64,000 bases of DNA, from the NCBI GenBank assembly GCA_040772545.1, contig JAXGXY010000001.1, positions 1,054,001-1,118,000 on the forward strand, read 5' to 3'. The notes under the pieces are model-generated. The model was not told the origin of the DNA, ran no database searches, and was given only the letters and a program-made list of their open reading frames with translations. Shown piece by piece: positions 48,400 through 57,884 of this stretch; position 1 is the first letter of the stretch; each line of letters begins with the position of its first letter. Made by a program: the position numbers and the translations under genes. Source of the stretch: UBA1431 sp002329665. Lineage in GTDB: Bacteria > Bacillota > Clostridia > Christensenellales > UBA1431.

Positions 48400-50160
48400 T
48401 TGATCATGGACGGCATCGCCATGCGGGCTGTTTTATGTGAGCTCAGGGATGCGCTTTCGGGCGGCCGCGTGGACAGGATTCACCAGCCCGAACCGGACCT
48501 GTTGGTCCTACACATCCGAAACGGCGGGATCAGCCACCGCCTGCTGCTCTCGGCCAGCGCGAACAACTGCCGGCTGCACCTCACGCAGGCCGAATGGAAG
48601 AACCCTTTACAGGCGCCCAATCTTTGCATGCTGCTTCGCAAACGCCTCATTGGCGCGCGCTTGGCGGGCGTGGAGCAGGACGGCCTCGAGCGTATCGCCC
48701 GCATCCGGTTCGAGGGGACGGACGAACTCGGGCGGCCCGTTTCCCATACGCTCGTTACCGAGATCATGGGCCGGCATTCCAACGTCATACTCGTCGGGAG
48801 CGACGGGAGGATCGTCGATAGCGTCAAGCGCGTGCCGCCGGGCATGAGCCGCGTCAGGCAGGTCCTGCCCGGCCTGGCGTACGCGCCCCCGCCTGCGCAG
48901 GACAAGCTCGATCCGCTATCCATGGACGCGCGCGACTTCACCCTGCTGCTCGCTTCGCGCGCCGGCGGCGCGCTGGACAGGTACCTGTCGTCGCGGCTGA
49001 CGGGGGTCTCGCGGCAAACAGCGGCGGACATCGTTCAGCCCGCGCTGCCTTCCCCCGCCGCTGTTACGTCCCTTTCCTCCGACCAGATCCGCGCCCTCGC
49101 CGCCGCCCTGGCGGGTTTCTTCCAAAAGGTGCGCTCCTGCGACTTCTCCCCCACGCTGATATCGGACGCAGGCGGCGTGCCCGCCGGATTCGCCCCCTAC
49201 CGCCCCGCGGGGCTGCCGGACGAGCTGCTCTCCCCGCAGCCGTGCATGAGCCGGGCGCTGGAACTCTATTACCTTGGGCGAGAGCGCAAAGCGCGCATCG
49301 GGCAGAAGGCCCAGGCGCTGGTTTCTGCGGTGAACGTCCGCCTCGAACGCAGCCGCAGCCGCCTCGCGCTGCACGAAGAACTCCTCGCGCAGCCGAATAA
49401 TGGGGAACGCTACCGGCGCTACGGCGAACTGCTCACGGCCAACCTGCACACGATTAAAAAGGGCGAGCGTATCGCAAGGGTCACCGACTATCACTCCCCG
49501 GAGCAGGAGAAGGTGGACATCGAACTGGACGAGCGGCTCTCCCCCGCCCGAAACGCGCAACGGTATTTCAGGCTCTACGCGAAGCACAAGTCCGCGCTGG
49601 ACAACGCAATAAAGCAGGCCGCCGCCGCAAAGGACGAGATCGCGTATTACGAAGGGCTGCTCTTCCAGATCGGCGAATGCACCGAAACCGAAGAACTCGA
49701 AGAGATTCGCTCGGAACTCGAGAACGCGGGGGTCCTCCGGGCGCCGACGTCCGGGAAGAAAAAGAAGGCGGCGGCAAAGTCAAAACCGCTCAGGTTCACA
49801 TCGTCCGACGGGTTCGAGATGCGCGCCGGCAGGAACAACGCGCAGAACGACGAGCTCACGCTCCGTTGGGCGCGGCCGGGCGACGTCTGGCTGCACGCGA
49901 AGGACATCCCCGGTTCGCACGTCGTGATCCGCACCGGCGGGATCGATGTGCCCGAGAGTACGCTCCTCGAGGCGGCGACCCTCGCCGCGCTGCACAGCGC
50001 GGCCAAAAACGCGGCCGCCGTCCCCGTCGACTATACGCTGAAAAAATACGTGAAAAAGCCGGGCAAGGCCGCGCCCGGCATGGTCATCTACACGCACCAG
50101 AAAACTTTTATCGTCAGGCCCGACCCGAAGGCCCTGAAAGGCGTGACGCCTATCGATTAA
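48400..50160 (+). CDS. rqcH: RqcH (NFACT-family ribosome quality control factor)
   Basis: 586 residues. Binds stalled 50S subunits and recruits tRNA-Ala for C-terminal alanine tailing. NFACT-N (MDGIAMRAVLCEL..GRVDRIHQPE), central coiled-coil (about 290-430) and the C-terminal NFACT-R domain (SSDGFEMRAGRNNAQNDEL, GDVWLHAKDIPGSHVVIR) are all present. The TTG at 48400 is better spaced to AAAGGGGG; the ATG at 48406 gives the family-like MDGI start. Its 3' end overlaps the convergent pyrE by 11 bases. Confidence 0.94.
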   Translation: MIMDGIAMRAVLCELRDALSGGRVDRIHQPEPDLLVLHIRNGGISHRLLLSASANNCRLHLTQAEWKNPLQAPNLCMLLRKRLIGARLAGVEQDGLERIARIRFEGTDELGRPVSHTLVTEIMGRHSNVILVGSDGRIVDSVKRVPPGMSRVRQVLPGLAYAPPPAQDKLDPLSMDARDFTLLLASRAGGALDRYLSSRLTGVSRQTAADIVQPALPSPAAVTSLSSDQIRALAAALAGFFQKVRSCDFSPTLISDAGGVPAGFAPYRPAGLPDELLSPQPCMSRALELYYLGRERKARIGQKAQALVSAVNVRLERSRSRLALHEELLAQPNNGERYRRYGELLTANLHTIKKGERIARVTDYHSPEQEKVDIELDERLSPARNAQRYFRLYAKHKSALDNAIKQAAAAKDEIAYYEGLLFQIGECTETEELEEIRSELENAGVLRAPTSGKKKKAAAKSKPLRFTSSDGFEMRAGRNNAQNDELTLRWARPGDVWLHAKDIPGSHVVIRTGGIDVPESTLLEAATLAALHSAAKNAAAVPVDYTLKKYVKKPGKAAPGMVIYTHQKTFIVRPDPKALKGVTPID

Positions 50161-50728
50161 AGGCGCGGCTCCCGGGTTTGATAAGCGGCGCGCCGGCCCT
50201 GCACACCGGGCATTCATCCGGCGGATACGAAACGATCTCCATCGAGACGAGGCTTTCGAGCCTGCACCCGAACTCTACGGCCCCGGCCGTCCTGTCCACC
50301 ATCACGCCCACGCCCGCGGCGCGCGCGCCCCTATCCTCGAGGAGGCGCAGCACTTCCCTCACCGATCCGCCGGTGGTCACCACGTCCTCGACAACCAGCA
50401 CGCGCTGGCCTTCGCGCACATCGAACCCCCGGCGCAGCGTCATCACGCCGTCTAACCGCTCCGCGAACACGTTGCGCGTTTTGAGCGCCCGCGACACCTC
50501 GTAGGCCATGATGATGCCGCCCAGCGCGGGGCCGATCACCAGGTCGACCGCTTCGCCCCCGAACCTCTTTGCCAGCTCGGCGCAGAGCATCTCGCTGTAT
50601 TCCGGGTACTCGAAGAGGCGCGCGCACTGCATGTACGTAGCGCTGTGCCTGCCCGACGTGAGCAGGAAATGCCCTTTCTGAACCACGCCCGTCTTTTCGA
50701 AAACCGCAAGAATCTCGTTTTCCGTCAT
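50150..50728 (-). CDS. pyrE: Orotate phosphoribosyltransferase
   Basis: 192 residues from the ATG at 50728 after GGAGGAAG. Adds PRPP-derived ribose-5-phosphate to orotate. PRPP loop RVLVVEDVVTTGGSVREV and TSGRHSATYMQC are present. The C-terminus carries a CPVC pair. Last gene of the pyr operon, tail to tail with rqcH. Confidence 0.96.
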   Translation of the reverse strand: MTENEILAVFEKTGVVQKGHFLLTSGRHSATYMQCARLFEYPEYSEMLCAELAKRFGGEAVDLVIGPALGGIIMAYEVSRALKTRNVFAERLDGVMTLRRGFDVREGQRVLVVEDVVTTGGSVREVLRLLEDRGARAAGVGVMVDRTAGAVEFGCRLESLVSMEIVSYPPDECPVCRAGAPLIKPGSRAFNR

Positions 50729-50749
50729 ATCTTCCTCCAAATAGCGTCT

Positions 50750-51670
50750 TCATGCTTTCAGCGCGCCGACCAGCGCGTTCACGTCGCCGATGCCCTGTTC
50801 TTTTAGATAGCGTTCCAGTTCCGCGACGATGCGCACACAGGCCGTCGGCGAAACGACGGTCGCCGTTCCTACCATGAATGCCCGCGCGCCGCAGAGCAGG
50901 AACGCCGCCGCGTCCTCGCCGCTCATGATCCCGCCCATGCCGATGACCGGGATAGTAACGGCCCGGGCCGCCTCGTAGACCATGCGCAGCGCGACGGGCC
51001 GTATCGCTGGGCCCGACAGCCCGCCTGTGACGTTTGCGAGGACCGGGCGCATGCTTTTTACATCGACCGCCATGCCGGTGATGGTGTTGATGAGCGATAT
51101 GGCGTCCGCGCCGCCTTCCCGGGCCGCCAGCGCCGTCTCCCCGATGTCGGACGTGTTGGGCGAAAGCTTCACGGCCAGCGGCTTGCCGCCCGACTCCGTC
51201 TTCACCCGCCGCGTGATTTCGAGCACGGATTCCGGGCGCGTGCCGAACGCCACGCCGCCCTCCTTCACGTTGGGGCAGGAAATGTTGAGTTCGAGCATGT
51301 CGACCCGGCTCTTCGAGAGCATCGCGGCGATTTTACAGTATTCTTCGGCCGTGTTCCCCGCGATGTTGGCGATAACCGCCGTGCCCGAATCCGCCAGCCT
51401 CGGCAGGTGGTCGCGAAGGAACGCCCGCACGCCCGGGTTCTGCAGCCCGACGCTGTTGAGCATCCCCGACGGCGTCTCCGCGATCCTGGGCGGCGGGTTG
51501 CCCTGTCGCGGCTCGAGCGTGAGCCCTTTTACGCAGATGGCGCCGAGCTTATGGAGCGGGAAATACCTTTGATACTCCTCGCCGAATCCGAACGTGCCCG
51601 ACGCAGCGATGCACGGGTTCTTCATCGGCACCCCGCAGACCTCGACAGCGAGCGACGGCCTATCCACCAA
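50750..51670 (-). CDS. pyrD: Dihydroorotate dehydrogenase B, catalytic subunit
   Basis: 306 residues. FMN enzyme of class 1B. ASGTFGFGEEYQRYF, NISCPNVKEGG (catalytic Cys), KLSPNTSDI and GMGGIMSGEDAAAF are present. The neighbouring pyrK supplies electrons to NAD. It overlaps pyrK by 11 bases. Confidence 0.96.
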   Translation of the reverse strand: MVDRPSLAVEVCGVPMKNPCIAASGTFGFGEEYQRYFPLHKLGAICVKGLTLEPRQGNPPPRIAETPSGMLNSVGLQNPGVRAFLRDHLPRLADSGTAVIANIAGNTAEEYCKIAAMLSKSRVDMLELNISCPNVKEGGVAFGTRPESVLEITRRVKTESGGKPLAVKLSPNTSDIGETALAAREGGADAISLINTITGMAVDVKSMRPVLANVTGGLSGPAIRPVALRMVYEAARAVTIPVIGMGGIMSGEDAAAFLLCGARAFMVGTATVVSPTACVRIVAELERYLKEQGIGDVNALVGALKA

Positions 51671-52433
51671 AGACCACCTCCCCGAGCGGGAACACCGGAC
51701 CGTCCGCGCAAACGCGCCTGTATTCCCAGCCTTCCCCCGCGCGGACCCTGCAGCTGCAGGTCAGACAGGCCCCCACCCCGCAGCCCATGCGCTCCTCGAG
51801 CGATACCTGGCATACAAGGTTGCGAAAGCAGCCGAGTCCCTGCATCGCGCGGTACATCCCCTCCGGCCCGCAGGCCCAGACCGCGTCGGGGCGCTCTGTT
51901 TCGATAAGGCGCGCGGCCGCGTCGCAGGCGCTGCACTTTACCCCGAGCGATCCGTCGTCGGTCACGGCGCGAAGGCTCCGGCAGCACGCCTCGAACCGGT
52001 CAAGGGCGAAGGCGTACGAAGCGGAGGCAAACCCCAGCACGGCGTCGCAGCCTGCCCGGCCCTTCAAAAACTGCGCCGCATGCAGGAGCGGCGCGGCGCC
52101 CATGCCCCCGCCGACGAGCAGGACGCGCCGCGCGCCTTCGGGGAGGCTGTATCCGCTGCCCAGGGGGCCCAGGACGTCGAGGACGGTATCCGGTTTTGTT
52201 TGGCTTAGAACCCGCGTCCCTTCGCCGCGCACGGCGTACGCCACGGCGGCCGTCCCGTCCTGAGGGTCCGTGCGGTGGATCGAAAAAGGACGGCGCAAAA
52301 AAACGCCGCCGCCCACGGCGACGTGCAAAAAAGTCCCCGGCGCCGCCCCGAGCACCTCCGGCGGAGCCGACAGTTCCAGTTCGAACACGCCGTCTGAAAG
52401 CGGCCTGTTCCGGACAACGCGCATCAGGCCCAT
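51660..52433 (-). CDS. pyrK: Dihydroorotate dehydrogenase B, electron transfer subunit
   Basis: 257 residues. FAD/NAD reductase-type fold with a C-terminal 2Fe-2S site: MGCGVGACLTCSC...RRVCADG. GGGMGAAPLLHAAQFL is the NAD-binding region. Forms the heterotetramer with PyrD. ATG start at 52433. Confidence 0.95.
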   Translation of the reverse strand: MGLMRVVRNRPLSDGVFELELSAPPEVLGAAPGTFLHVAVGGGVFLRRPFSIHRTDPQDGTAAVAYAVRGEGTRVLSQTKPDTVLDVLGPLGSGYSLPEGARRVLLVGGGMGAAPLLHAAQFLKGRAGCDAVLGFASASYAFALDRFEACCRSLRAVTDDGSLGVKCSACDAAARLIETERPDAVWACGPEGMYRAMQGLGCFRNLVCQVSLEERMGCGVGACLTCSCRVRAGEGWEYRRVCADGPVFPLGEVVFGG

Positions 52434-52443
52434 CCGTACCCTC

Positions 52444-53379
52444 CTATTTCCATCTGCCCCTGCCCGCTTCGTTGAGCGCGGTGCAGATATCGCGCTTCAT
52501 CGCGATCGCAACATGCCGCGTGGCCTTCGCGAAGTCGTTTTCGCCGGGCATGCGTTTCCAGGCGCACTGGAGCGAACGCGAAGCGTTGACGACGGCGCCC
52601 AGGCCCTCTTCGTCGAAACACCCCGCGAGGCCCTCGGCCGTCGCGCCCTGCGCGCCGTATCCCGGCAGCAAAAAGCACACGGTCGGCAGGCGCTTTCGAA
52701 GCGCCGCGCCCTCTTCGGGGCAGGTCGCGCCCACGACGGCGCCCACGCTACTGTACCCCCTGCTGCCGATCAGGCCAGCGCCCCAGCCGGCTACGAGGTC
52801 GCCGACACGCTCGTAGAGCGTGCAGCCGCCTGTGTCGAGGTCCTGAATCTCCCGGCCGGAGGGGTTCGAGGTCTTCACCAGTACGAAGACGCCTTTCTTG
52901 TACGTCGCGCAGTCCCTGACGAACGGCTCGATCCCGTCCGTCCCGAGGTACGGGTTCACCGTGACGAAATCCGCGGGGAACGCCTGCGCCTCTGCGCCCG
53001 AGAGGGCCGTGCGCCCGAGGTACGCCGCGGAGTACGCGGTCGCGGTCGAACCGATGTCGTTGCGCTTCACGTCGGCGATCACGGCCATGCCCTTGCGCTT
53101 CGCGTAGTCGAGCGTGTCGAAGAACGCCTCCATCCCCGCCACGCCGTACATCTCGTAGTACGCGGCCTGCACCTTCACGGCCGGGACGATGTCGCAGACG
53201 GCGTCGATGAGGATCTGGTTAAAATCCGCGATCGCTTCCGCGGCCCCGTCCAGGGTCGTGAGGTCGTACGCCTCGGCGAACCTTTCGGGGAAATACTCGA
53301 TGCGCGTGTCCAGCCCTAGCACCGACGGGTTCTGCGCCGCGACGACGGCGTCGAGCAGCCTGTCCATCATAACGCCCAA
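52444..53379 (-). CDS. pyrF: Orotidine 5'-phosphate decarboxylase (type 2)
   Basis: 311 residues, the long type 2 form. Catalytic motif DVKRNDIGSTA and a C-terminal phosphate region PGYGAQG. The TTG at 53379 lies five bases after AGGAGG; an ATG three codons later is possible. Final step to UMP. Confidence 0.95.
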   Translation of the reverse strand: MGVMMDRLLDAVVAAQNPSVLGLDTRIEYFPERFAEAYDLTTLDGAAEAIADFNQILIDAVCDIVPAVKVQAAYYEMYGVAGMEAFFDTLDYAKRKGMAVIADVKRNDIGSTATAYSAAYLGRTALSGAEAQAFPADFVTVNPYLGTDGIEPFVRDCATYKKGVFVLVKTSNPSGREIQDLDTGGCTLYERVGDLVAGWGAGLIGSRGYSSVGAVVGATCPEEGAALRKRLPTVCFLLPGYGAQGATAEGLAGCFDEEGLGAVVNASRSLQCAWKRMPGENDFAKATRHVAIAMKRDICTALNEAGRGRWK

Positions 53380-53388
53380 AGCTACCTC

Positions 53389-54681
53389 CTAAATGACAAC
53401 CCTTCCCGCCTCCACCGCCAGCCTGCCGCCGGCGATCGTGTGGACCACGCGCCCGGTCACTTCCGTCCCGTCAAACGGCGAGTTCTTCCCCTTGGATACG
53501 AAGCCGGAGGCGTCTATCGCGTAGGTCTCGTTCTCGTTTACGAGGACGATGTCCGCCCTGCCGCCCTCCATCAGGACGCCGCCGTCGATCCCCAGCACGG
53601 CGGCCGGGTTGCAGGCCATGCGCGTCACGAGTTGGTCCAGCGTCAACACGCCTGTTTTGACCAGGTTGGTGTACGCGAGGGAGAACGCCGTCTCGAAGCC
53701 GGAGATGCCGTTCGCGGCGACGTCGAACTCCACCGCCTTCTGGTCGACGTGGTGCGGCGCGTGGTCCGTCGCGATGCAGTCGAGCGTGCCGTCTTTGAGC
53801 GCGGCCTTGACCGCCGCGACGTCGGCGTCCGTGCGCAGCGGCGGGTTCACCTTCGCGTTGGTGTCGAACCCGTCGACGAACGCGTCGGTCGCCGAGAAAT
53901 AATGCGGGCAGGTCTCGGCCGTGACCTTAACGCCCCGCGCCTTGGCGCTCCTTATGACGGCGCACGCGCCCTCGGTGGAGACGTGCGCGATGTGCACGCG
54001 GGTGTCCAGCGCCTGCGCAAGCAGCGTCTCGCGCGCTACCATGACCTCCTCCGCCGCCCGCGTGATAGGTTTGAGGCCGAGAAGGGTCGACCAGTAGCCC
54101 TCGTTCATCACGCCGCCGTTGACCAGCCCCGGGTCCTCGCAGTGGCTGATGAGCAGCATGCCAAAGCTCCTGGCGTATCTGAGCGCCATGTGCATGACAT
54201 GGCTGTCGGCCACCGGCATGCCGTCATCCGACAGGGCGACGGCCCCCGCCGCCCTGAGCGCGCCCATTTCGGCGAGTTCCTTCCCCTTCTGCTCCCTCGT
54301 GATGCAGCCTACGGGTAGGACGCGCACCGCGCCCTCCTCCGCCGCTTTCTTCCGGATGAACGTGATCACCGAGGGCGTGTCGGCCGGCGGATCGGTGTTG
54401 GGCATGCATGCGACGGTCGTGAACCCGCCGCGGGCCGCCGCGCGCGTGCCGGTCGCGATGGTCTCCTTGTACTCGAACCCCGGCTCCCTCAGGTGGCAGT
54501 GCATGTCCACCAGCCCCGGAAGGGCCGTCAGCCCGGAAGCGTCTATAACCGTTTCCCCGTTACTCTCTATCGACGGCGCAATCCTCGCGATAACGCCGCC
54601 GCGCACGAGTATGTCGCCCGCGCCCTTATATTTCCCCTTTGGATTGACGATCAATGCGTTCTTAATCAGCAGCCCGTTCAT
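53389..54681 (-). CDS. pyrC: Dihydroorotase
   Basis: 430 residues. Zinc amidohydrolase with DMHCHLREPG (HxH), the downstream histidines in LISHCEDPG and IAHVST, and TDHAPH (catalytic Asp). Cyclises carbamoyl aspartate. Overlaps the pyrB 3' end by 20 bases. Confidence 0.96.
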   Translation of the reverse strand: MNGLLIKNALIVNPKGKYKGAGDILVRGGVIARIAPSIESNGETVIDASGLTALPGLVDMHCHLREPGFEYKETIATGTRAAARGGFTTVACMPNTDPPADTPSVITFIRKKAAEEGAVRVLPVGCITREQKGKELAEMGALRAAGAVALSDDGMPVADSHVMHMALRYARSFGMLLISHCEDPGLVNGGVMNEGYWSTLLGLKPITRAAEEVMVARETLLAQALDTRVHIAHVSTEGACAVIRSAKARGVKVTAETCPHYFSATDAFVDGFDTNAKVNPPLRTDADVAAVKAALKDGTLDCIATDHAPHHVDQKAVEFDVAANGISGFETAFSLAYTNLVKTGVLTLDQLVTRMACNPAAVLGIDGGVLMEGGRADIVLVNENETYAIDASGFVSKGKNSPFDGTEVTGRVVHTIAGGRLAVEAGRVVI

Positions 54682-55600
54682 ATTTCCTCCTGGTCAAGAG
54701 GTATAGAAGCGCCATGCGCACGGCCACGCCGCCCGTCACCTGCTCGTTGATCACCGACCGCTCCTCGTCCGCCGCGGCGGACGTGATCTCCACCCCGCGG
54801 TTCAGCGGCCCCGGGTGCATGATGAGCGCGTCCTTTTTCGCAAGCCTGAGCACGCGCTCGTCGATGGCGAAGAAGTTCGCGTATTCGTAGAGGGACGGCA
54901 ACAGGCCGGCCTGCTGCCGTTCGAGTTGGAGCCTCAGGCCCATCACGACGTCCACGCCCTCCACCGCTTCCTCGACCGACGCCGTAACATGAACGCCCAG
55001 CTTCTCCATTTCGTCCGGAATCAGCGTCGAAGGCCCGCAGACGCGCACTTCGGCGCCCATCGTCCTGAGCCCCCAGATGTTGCTGCGCGCCACCCGGCTG
55101 TGGGCCACGTCCCCGACGATCGCGACGGTGAGGCCCCTGAGCCCGCCCTTGTGTTCACGCATCGTGAACATGTCCAGCAGCGCCTGCGTCGGGTGCTCGT
55201 TCATCCCGTCCCCGGCGTTGATGACCGAGGCGCGCACGTGTTTGGCGAGCAGGTGCGACGCGCCCGACATCGGATGCCGGATGACGATCAGGTCGGTGCC
55301 CATCCTGTCCAGCGTCCTGCCCGTGTCGATGAGCGTCTCGCCCTTGGCGACGCTCGAAACCGCGGAGGAGATGTTGGCCGACGCCGCGCTCATGTACTTG
55401 GACGCGAGCTCGAACGACATCCGCGTGCGCGTGCTGTTTTCGTAAAACAGCGTGACGATGGACGTGCCCTGAAGGTGCGGCGTCTTCTTGGTATTCTGTT
55501 CGAGGATACCCCTGAGGGTCTTCGCGGCGTCGAGGATCTCTTCGATCTCCCTGGCGCTCACGTCTCTCAGACCGAGCAGGTCTTTTCTTTCAAGTGCCAC
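54662..55600 (-). CDS. pyrB: Aspartate carbamoyltransferase catalytic subunit
   Basis: 312 residues from the GTG at 55600 after GGAGG. Carbamoyl-phosphate motif STRTRMSFE, HPTQALLDMFT and HPGPLNRG are present. No pyrI regulatory subunit follows, as in other Bacillota, where control is by PyrR attenuation. The gene starts two bases after the pyrR stop. Confidence 0.96.
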   Translation of the reverse strand: MALERKDLLGLRDVSAREIEEILDAAKTLRGILEQNTKKTPHLQGTSIVTLFYENSTRTRMSFELASKYMSAASANISSAVSSVAKGETLIDTGRTLDRMGTDLIVIRHPMSGASHLLAKHVRASVINAGDGMNEHPTQALLDMFTMREHKGGLRGLTVAIVGDVAHSRVARSNIWGLRTMGAEVRVCGPSTLIPDEMEKLGVHVTASVEEAVEGVDVVMGLRLQLERQQAGLLPSLYEYANFFAIDERVLRLAKKDALIMHPGPLNRGVEITSAAADEERSVINEQVTGGVAVRMALLYLLTRRKYERAAD

Positions 55601-55602
55601 GT

Positions 55603-56181
55603 TCAGCCCTCCGCCGGAACGATTCGACGTCCCTTTTTCCCGTTCGGGTTCTCGACGATCACGACCTGGTCCACTCCGTCCACTTCGGTGAGGCGCACGT
55701 GCACCGTCTCGCTCCGCGACGTCGGGACGGTCTTGCCGACGAAGTCCGCCGCAAAAGGCAGCTCGCGGTGCCCGCGGTCTATCATGACGGCGAGCTGTAT
55801 GCACTGCGCGCGTCCCATATCCATCAGCGCTTCGATCGCTGCGCGAACCGTGCGCCCGGTGTAGAGCACGTCGTCCACCAGCACGACCCTGCTGCCCTGG
55901 ATGACGAACGGCACATCGGTCCCTTTCACGACGGGATGGTCGTTTAGAAGGGACAGGTCGTCTCGGTAGAATGTGATGTCGAGCACGCCCACCGGGACCT
56001 CGTGGCCCTCGGCGATAGCGATGTGCGCCGCGATGCGCTTCGCCAAGGGCACCCCCCTGCGCTGGATCCCGATGAGAACCAGGTCCTTCGTGCCTTTGTT
56101 GCGTTCGAGTATCTCGTGCGCTATGCGCACCAGCGCGCGCTCGATGCCCTGAGCGTCCATGATCTCCGTCTTATGGAACAC
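55603..56181 (-). CDS. pyrR: PyrR attenuation protein / uracil phosphoribosyltransferase
   Basis: 192 residues. FHKTEIMDAQGIERALVRIAHEILERNKG and the PRPP loop VVLVDDVLYTGRTVRAA identify PyrR, an RNA-binding regulator that senses UMP. I chose the GTG at 56181 because GGAGGAG lies six bases upstream and the protein then starts like other PyrR; an ATG at 56196 lies just before the terminator T-tract and has a poor site. Confidence 0.93.
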   Translation of the reverse strand: MFHKTEIMDAQGIERALVRIAHEILERNKGTKDLVLIGIQRRGVPLAKRIAAHIAIAEGHEVPVGVLDITFYRDDLSLLNDHPVVKGTDVPFVIQGSRVVLVDDVLYTGRTVRAAIEALMDMGRAQCIQLAVMIDRGHRELPFAADFVGKTVPTSRSETVHVRLTEVDGVDQVVIVENPNGKKGRRIVPAEG

Positions 56182-56197
56182 GGCCAGCTCCTCCATG

Positions 56198-56300
56198 AAA
56201 AAAGTCCTGCCCCACGCGGCAAGACCAGCATACACGAGTGATACGAATCATGTGTACCTCTTTAAACCCTACCAGCCTCTGGGGACCGATTGAAGGTTAT
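56198..56300 (-). promoter_or_regulatory. PyrR-responsive attenuator of the pyr operon
   Basis: The leader holds a PyrR-binding loop at about 56268-56293 (GTCCCCAGAGGCTGG, close to the PyrR consensus). It ends in an intrinsic terminator: GTCTTGCC (56218-56225) pairs with GGCAGGAC (56204-56211) around GCGTGG and runs into six T (56198-56203), directly before pyrR. UMP-bound PyrR should stabilise the anti-antiterminator and favour termination. Confidence 0.82.
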
Positions 56301-56341
56301 TATACTCTCAAAATGTTAACATACGGTTATTTCGGTGTCAA
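56299..56341 (-). promoter_or_regulatory. Promoter of the pyr operon
   Basis: Minus-strand TTGACA (56336-56341), 17-base spacer, TAACAT (56313-56318). A second perfect TATAAT lies at 56299-56304 and may be an alternative -10. Confidence 0.65.
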
Positions 56342-56465
56342 CCTTTCGTCGGAGCAAACTTCGCTTCGCTCGTAAACCCCTTTGCGCTTCGCGCTCCGGG
56401 GATTCCTCGCGCCGGTGTGCCCCGCCCTATGCGGCAAGCCGCGCGGGGGCTCCGGAAACACCGGC

Positions 56466-57389
56466 TTACGCTCTCCGCGCGCGCAGCCAGTCGATGAGCT
56501 TCACAAAATCCTCGGGCAGAGGCGCGTTGAACTCCATCCGCGCTCCCGTACGCGGGTGGTCGAAGGCGATCTTCCCCGCGTGCAGCGCCTGGCCTCTGAT
56601 AGGGTAACGCGCGCGCCTGGGCCCGTACACCGGGTCCCCCAGCACGCCGTGGCCGATGTGCGCGAGGTGGACGCGGATCTGGTGCGTGCGCCCGGTCACC
56701 AGCGAGAGTTCGATAAGCGTCGCTTCCGAAAAACGCTCGAGCACGCGGTATCGGGTGACAGCGGGCCTGCCGCCGGTAACGACAGCCATGCGCTTGCGTT
56801 CTGTCGGATGCCGCGCGATCGGCGCGTCGATCTCGCCTTCGTCCTCTTTTATGTTTCCCAGCGCGAGCGCATAATAGACCCGCGACGCGGTACGGTCCTT
56901 GATCTGCTTGGCGAGGCTCAAGTGGGCCTCATCGTTCTTCGCGACCAGCAAAAGCCCGCTCGTGTCCTTGTCCAGCCGGTGCACGATCCCGGGGCGCAGC
57001 ACGGAGTTGATGCCCGAAAGGTCTTCGATGTGGTATAGGAGCGCGTTGACAAGCGTGCCCGTGCGGTTTCCCGCCGCCGGGTGCACCACCATCCCCTTGG
57101 GCTTGTTTACGACGGCGACGTCCGCGTCCTGGTATACGATGTCGAGGGCGAGGGGCTCCGGCGAAACGCCGAGCTGCTCGGGTTCGGGGACGCTTACTTC
57201 GACGGCGTCGCCCGGCGCCACCCCCGCGGACGGTTTGGCCTGCGCGCCGTTAAGCCGCACGCGCCCGTTCCTGATCAATCCCTGCGCGCGCGAGCGCGTG
57301 ACCCCCAGCGCGCCGGCGACATACACGTCCAGCCGCCCGCAGGGCTTTTCGCACCGCAGCCGGTGCAGGCCGGGCACGGGACCGGTCAT
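56466..57389 (-). CDS. RluD-family 23S rRNA pseudouridine synthase
   Basis: 307 residues from the ATG at 57389. N-terminal S4 RNA-binding domain (GRLDVYVAGALGVTRSRAQGLIRNGRVRLNG) and the catalytic HRLDKDTSGLLLVAK with its Asp. RluD-like, but RluA/C/D are hard to separate by eye. Its ATG overlaps the lspA stop by four bases; lspA-rluD pairs are usual in Bacillota. Confidence 0.93.
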   Translation of the reverse strand: MTGPVPGLHRLRCEKPCGRLDVYVAGALGVTRSRAQGLIRNGRVRLNGAQAKPSAGVAPGDAVEVSVPEPEQLGVSPEPLALDIVYQDADVAVVNKPKGMVVHPAAGNRTGTLVNALLYHIEDLSGINSVLRPGIVHRLDKDTSGLLLVAKNDEAHLSLAKQIKDRTASRVYYALALGNIKEDEGEIDAPIARHPTERKRMAVVTGGRPAVTRYRVLERFSEATLIELSLVTGRTHQIRVHLAHIGHGVLGDPVYGPRRARYPIRGQALHAGKIAFDHPRTGARMEFNAPLPEDFVKLIDWLRARRA

Positions 57390-57862
57390 ACCTTTTCCCC
57401 CGCACGTTTCGGTTGTTTGTAGAAGAAGACGAGGTATACGGCGATCAGGATCATCCCGATGACCATCAGCGCGTCGGCCACGTTGAAAACGGCGAAATCG
57501 ATGAGCTTGAAATAGAAAAAGTCGATGACGTGTCCGTGTGCGAACCTGTCGATCATGTTCCCCACTGTCCCTGCGACAACCGCGGCCATGGAACAGCGCA
57601 CCCACAGCGGGAACCTGGCGCGTCTGCGCAGCAGGAGGTAGAGTATCACGGCGCTTACCACGACGCCGATGGCGATGAAGACGGGCCCGCCGTTTTTGAG
57701 GATACCGAACGAAGCGCCGGTGTTTTCCACATACGTTATGTGGAAGACGCCGGGCCAGAGCGCGTAGTCGCCGCCCGGGAGCGGTTTCACCATCGAAACG
57801 GCCAGCCATTTCGCCAGCCTGTCGAGCGCGACGCCCAGTATGATGATGACGGTCTCAAGCAT
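57386..57862 (-). CDS. lspA: Signal peptidase II
   Basis: 158 residues, four membrane helices. Cleaves prolipoproteins at the lipobox. The catalytic Asp motifs GNMIDRFAHGHVIDF and FNVADALMVIG are intact, as is NTGASFGIL. It serves the several lipoproteins in this window. Confidence 0.95.
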   Translation of the reverse strand: MLETVIIILGVALDRLAKWLAVSMVKPLPGGDYALWPGVFHITYVENTGASFGILKNGGPVFIAIGVVVSAVILYLLLRRRARFPLWVRCSMAAVVAGTVGNMIDRFAHGHVIDFFYFKLIDFAVFNVADALMVIGMILIAVYLVFFYKQPKRAGEKV

Positions 57863-57884
57863 GACGGTCCTCCATATCGCCGGT

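Noticed and set aside
57390..57809. N-terminal extension of the RluD-family gene
   Set aside because: It is an out-of-frame reading of lspA; the true ATG overlaps the lspA stop.
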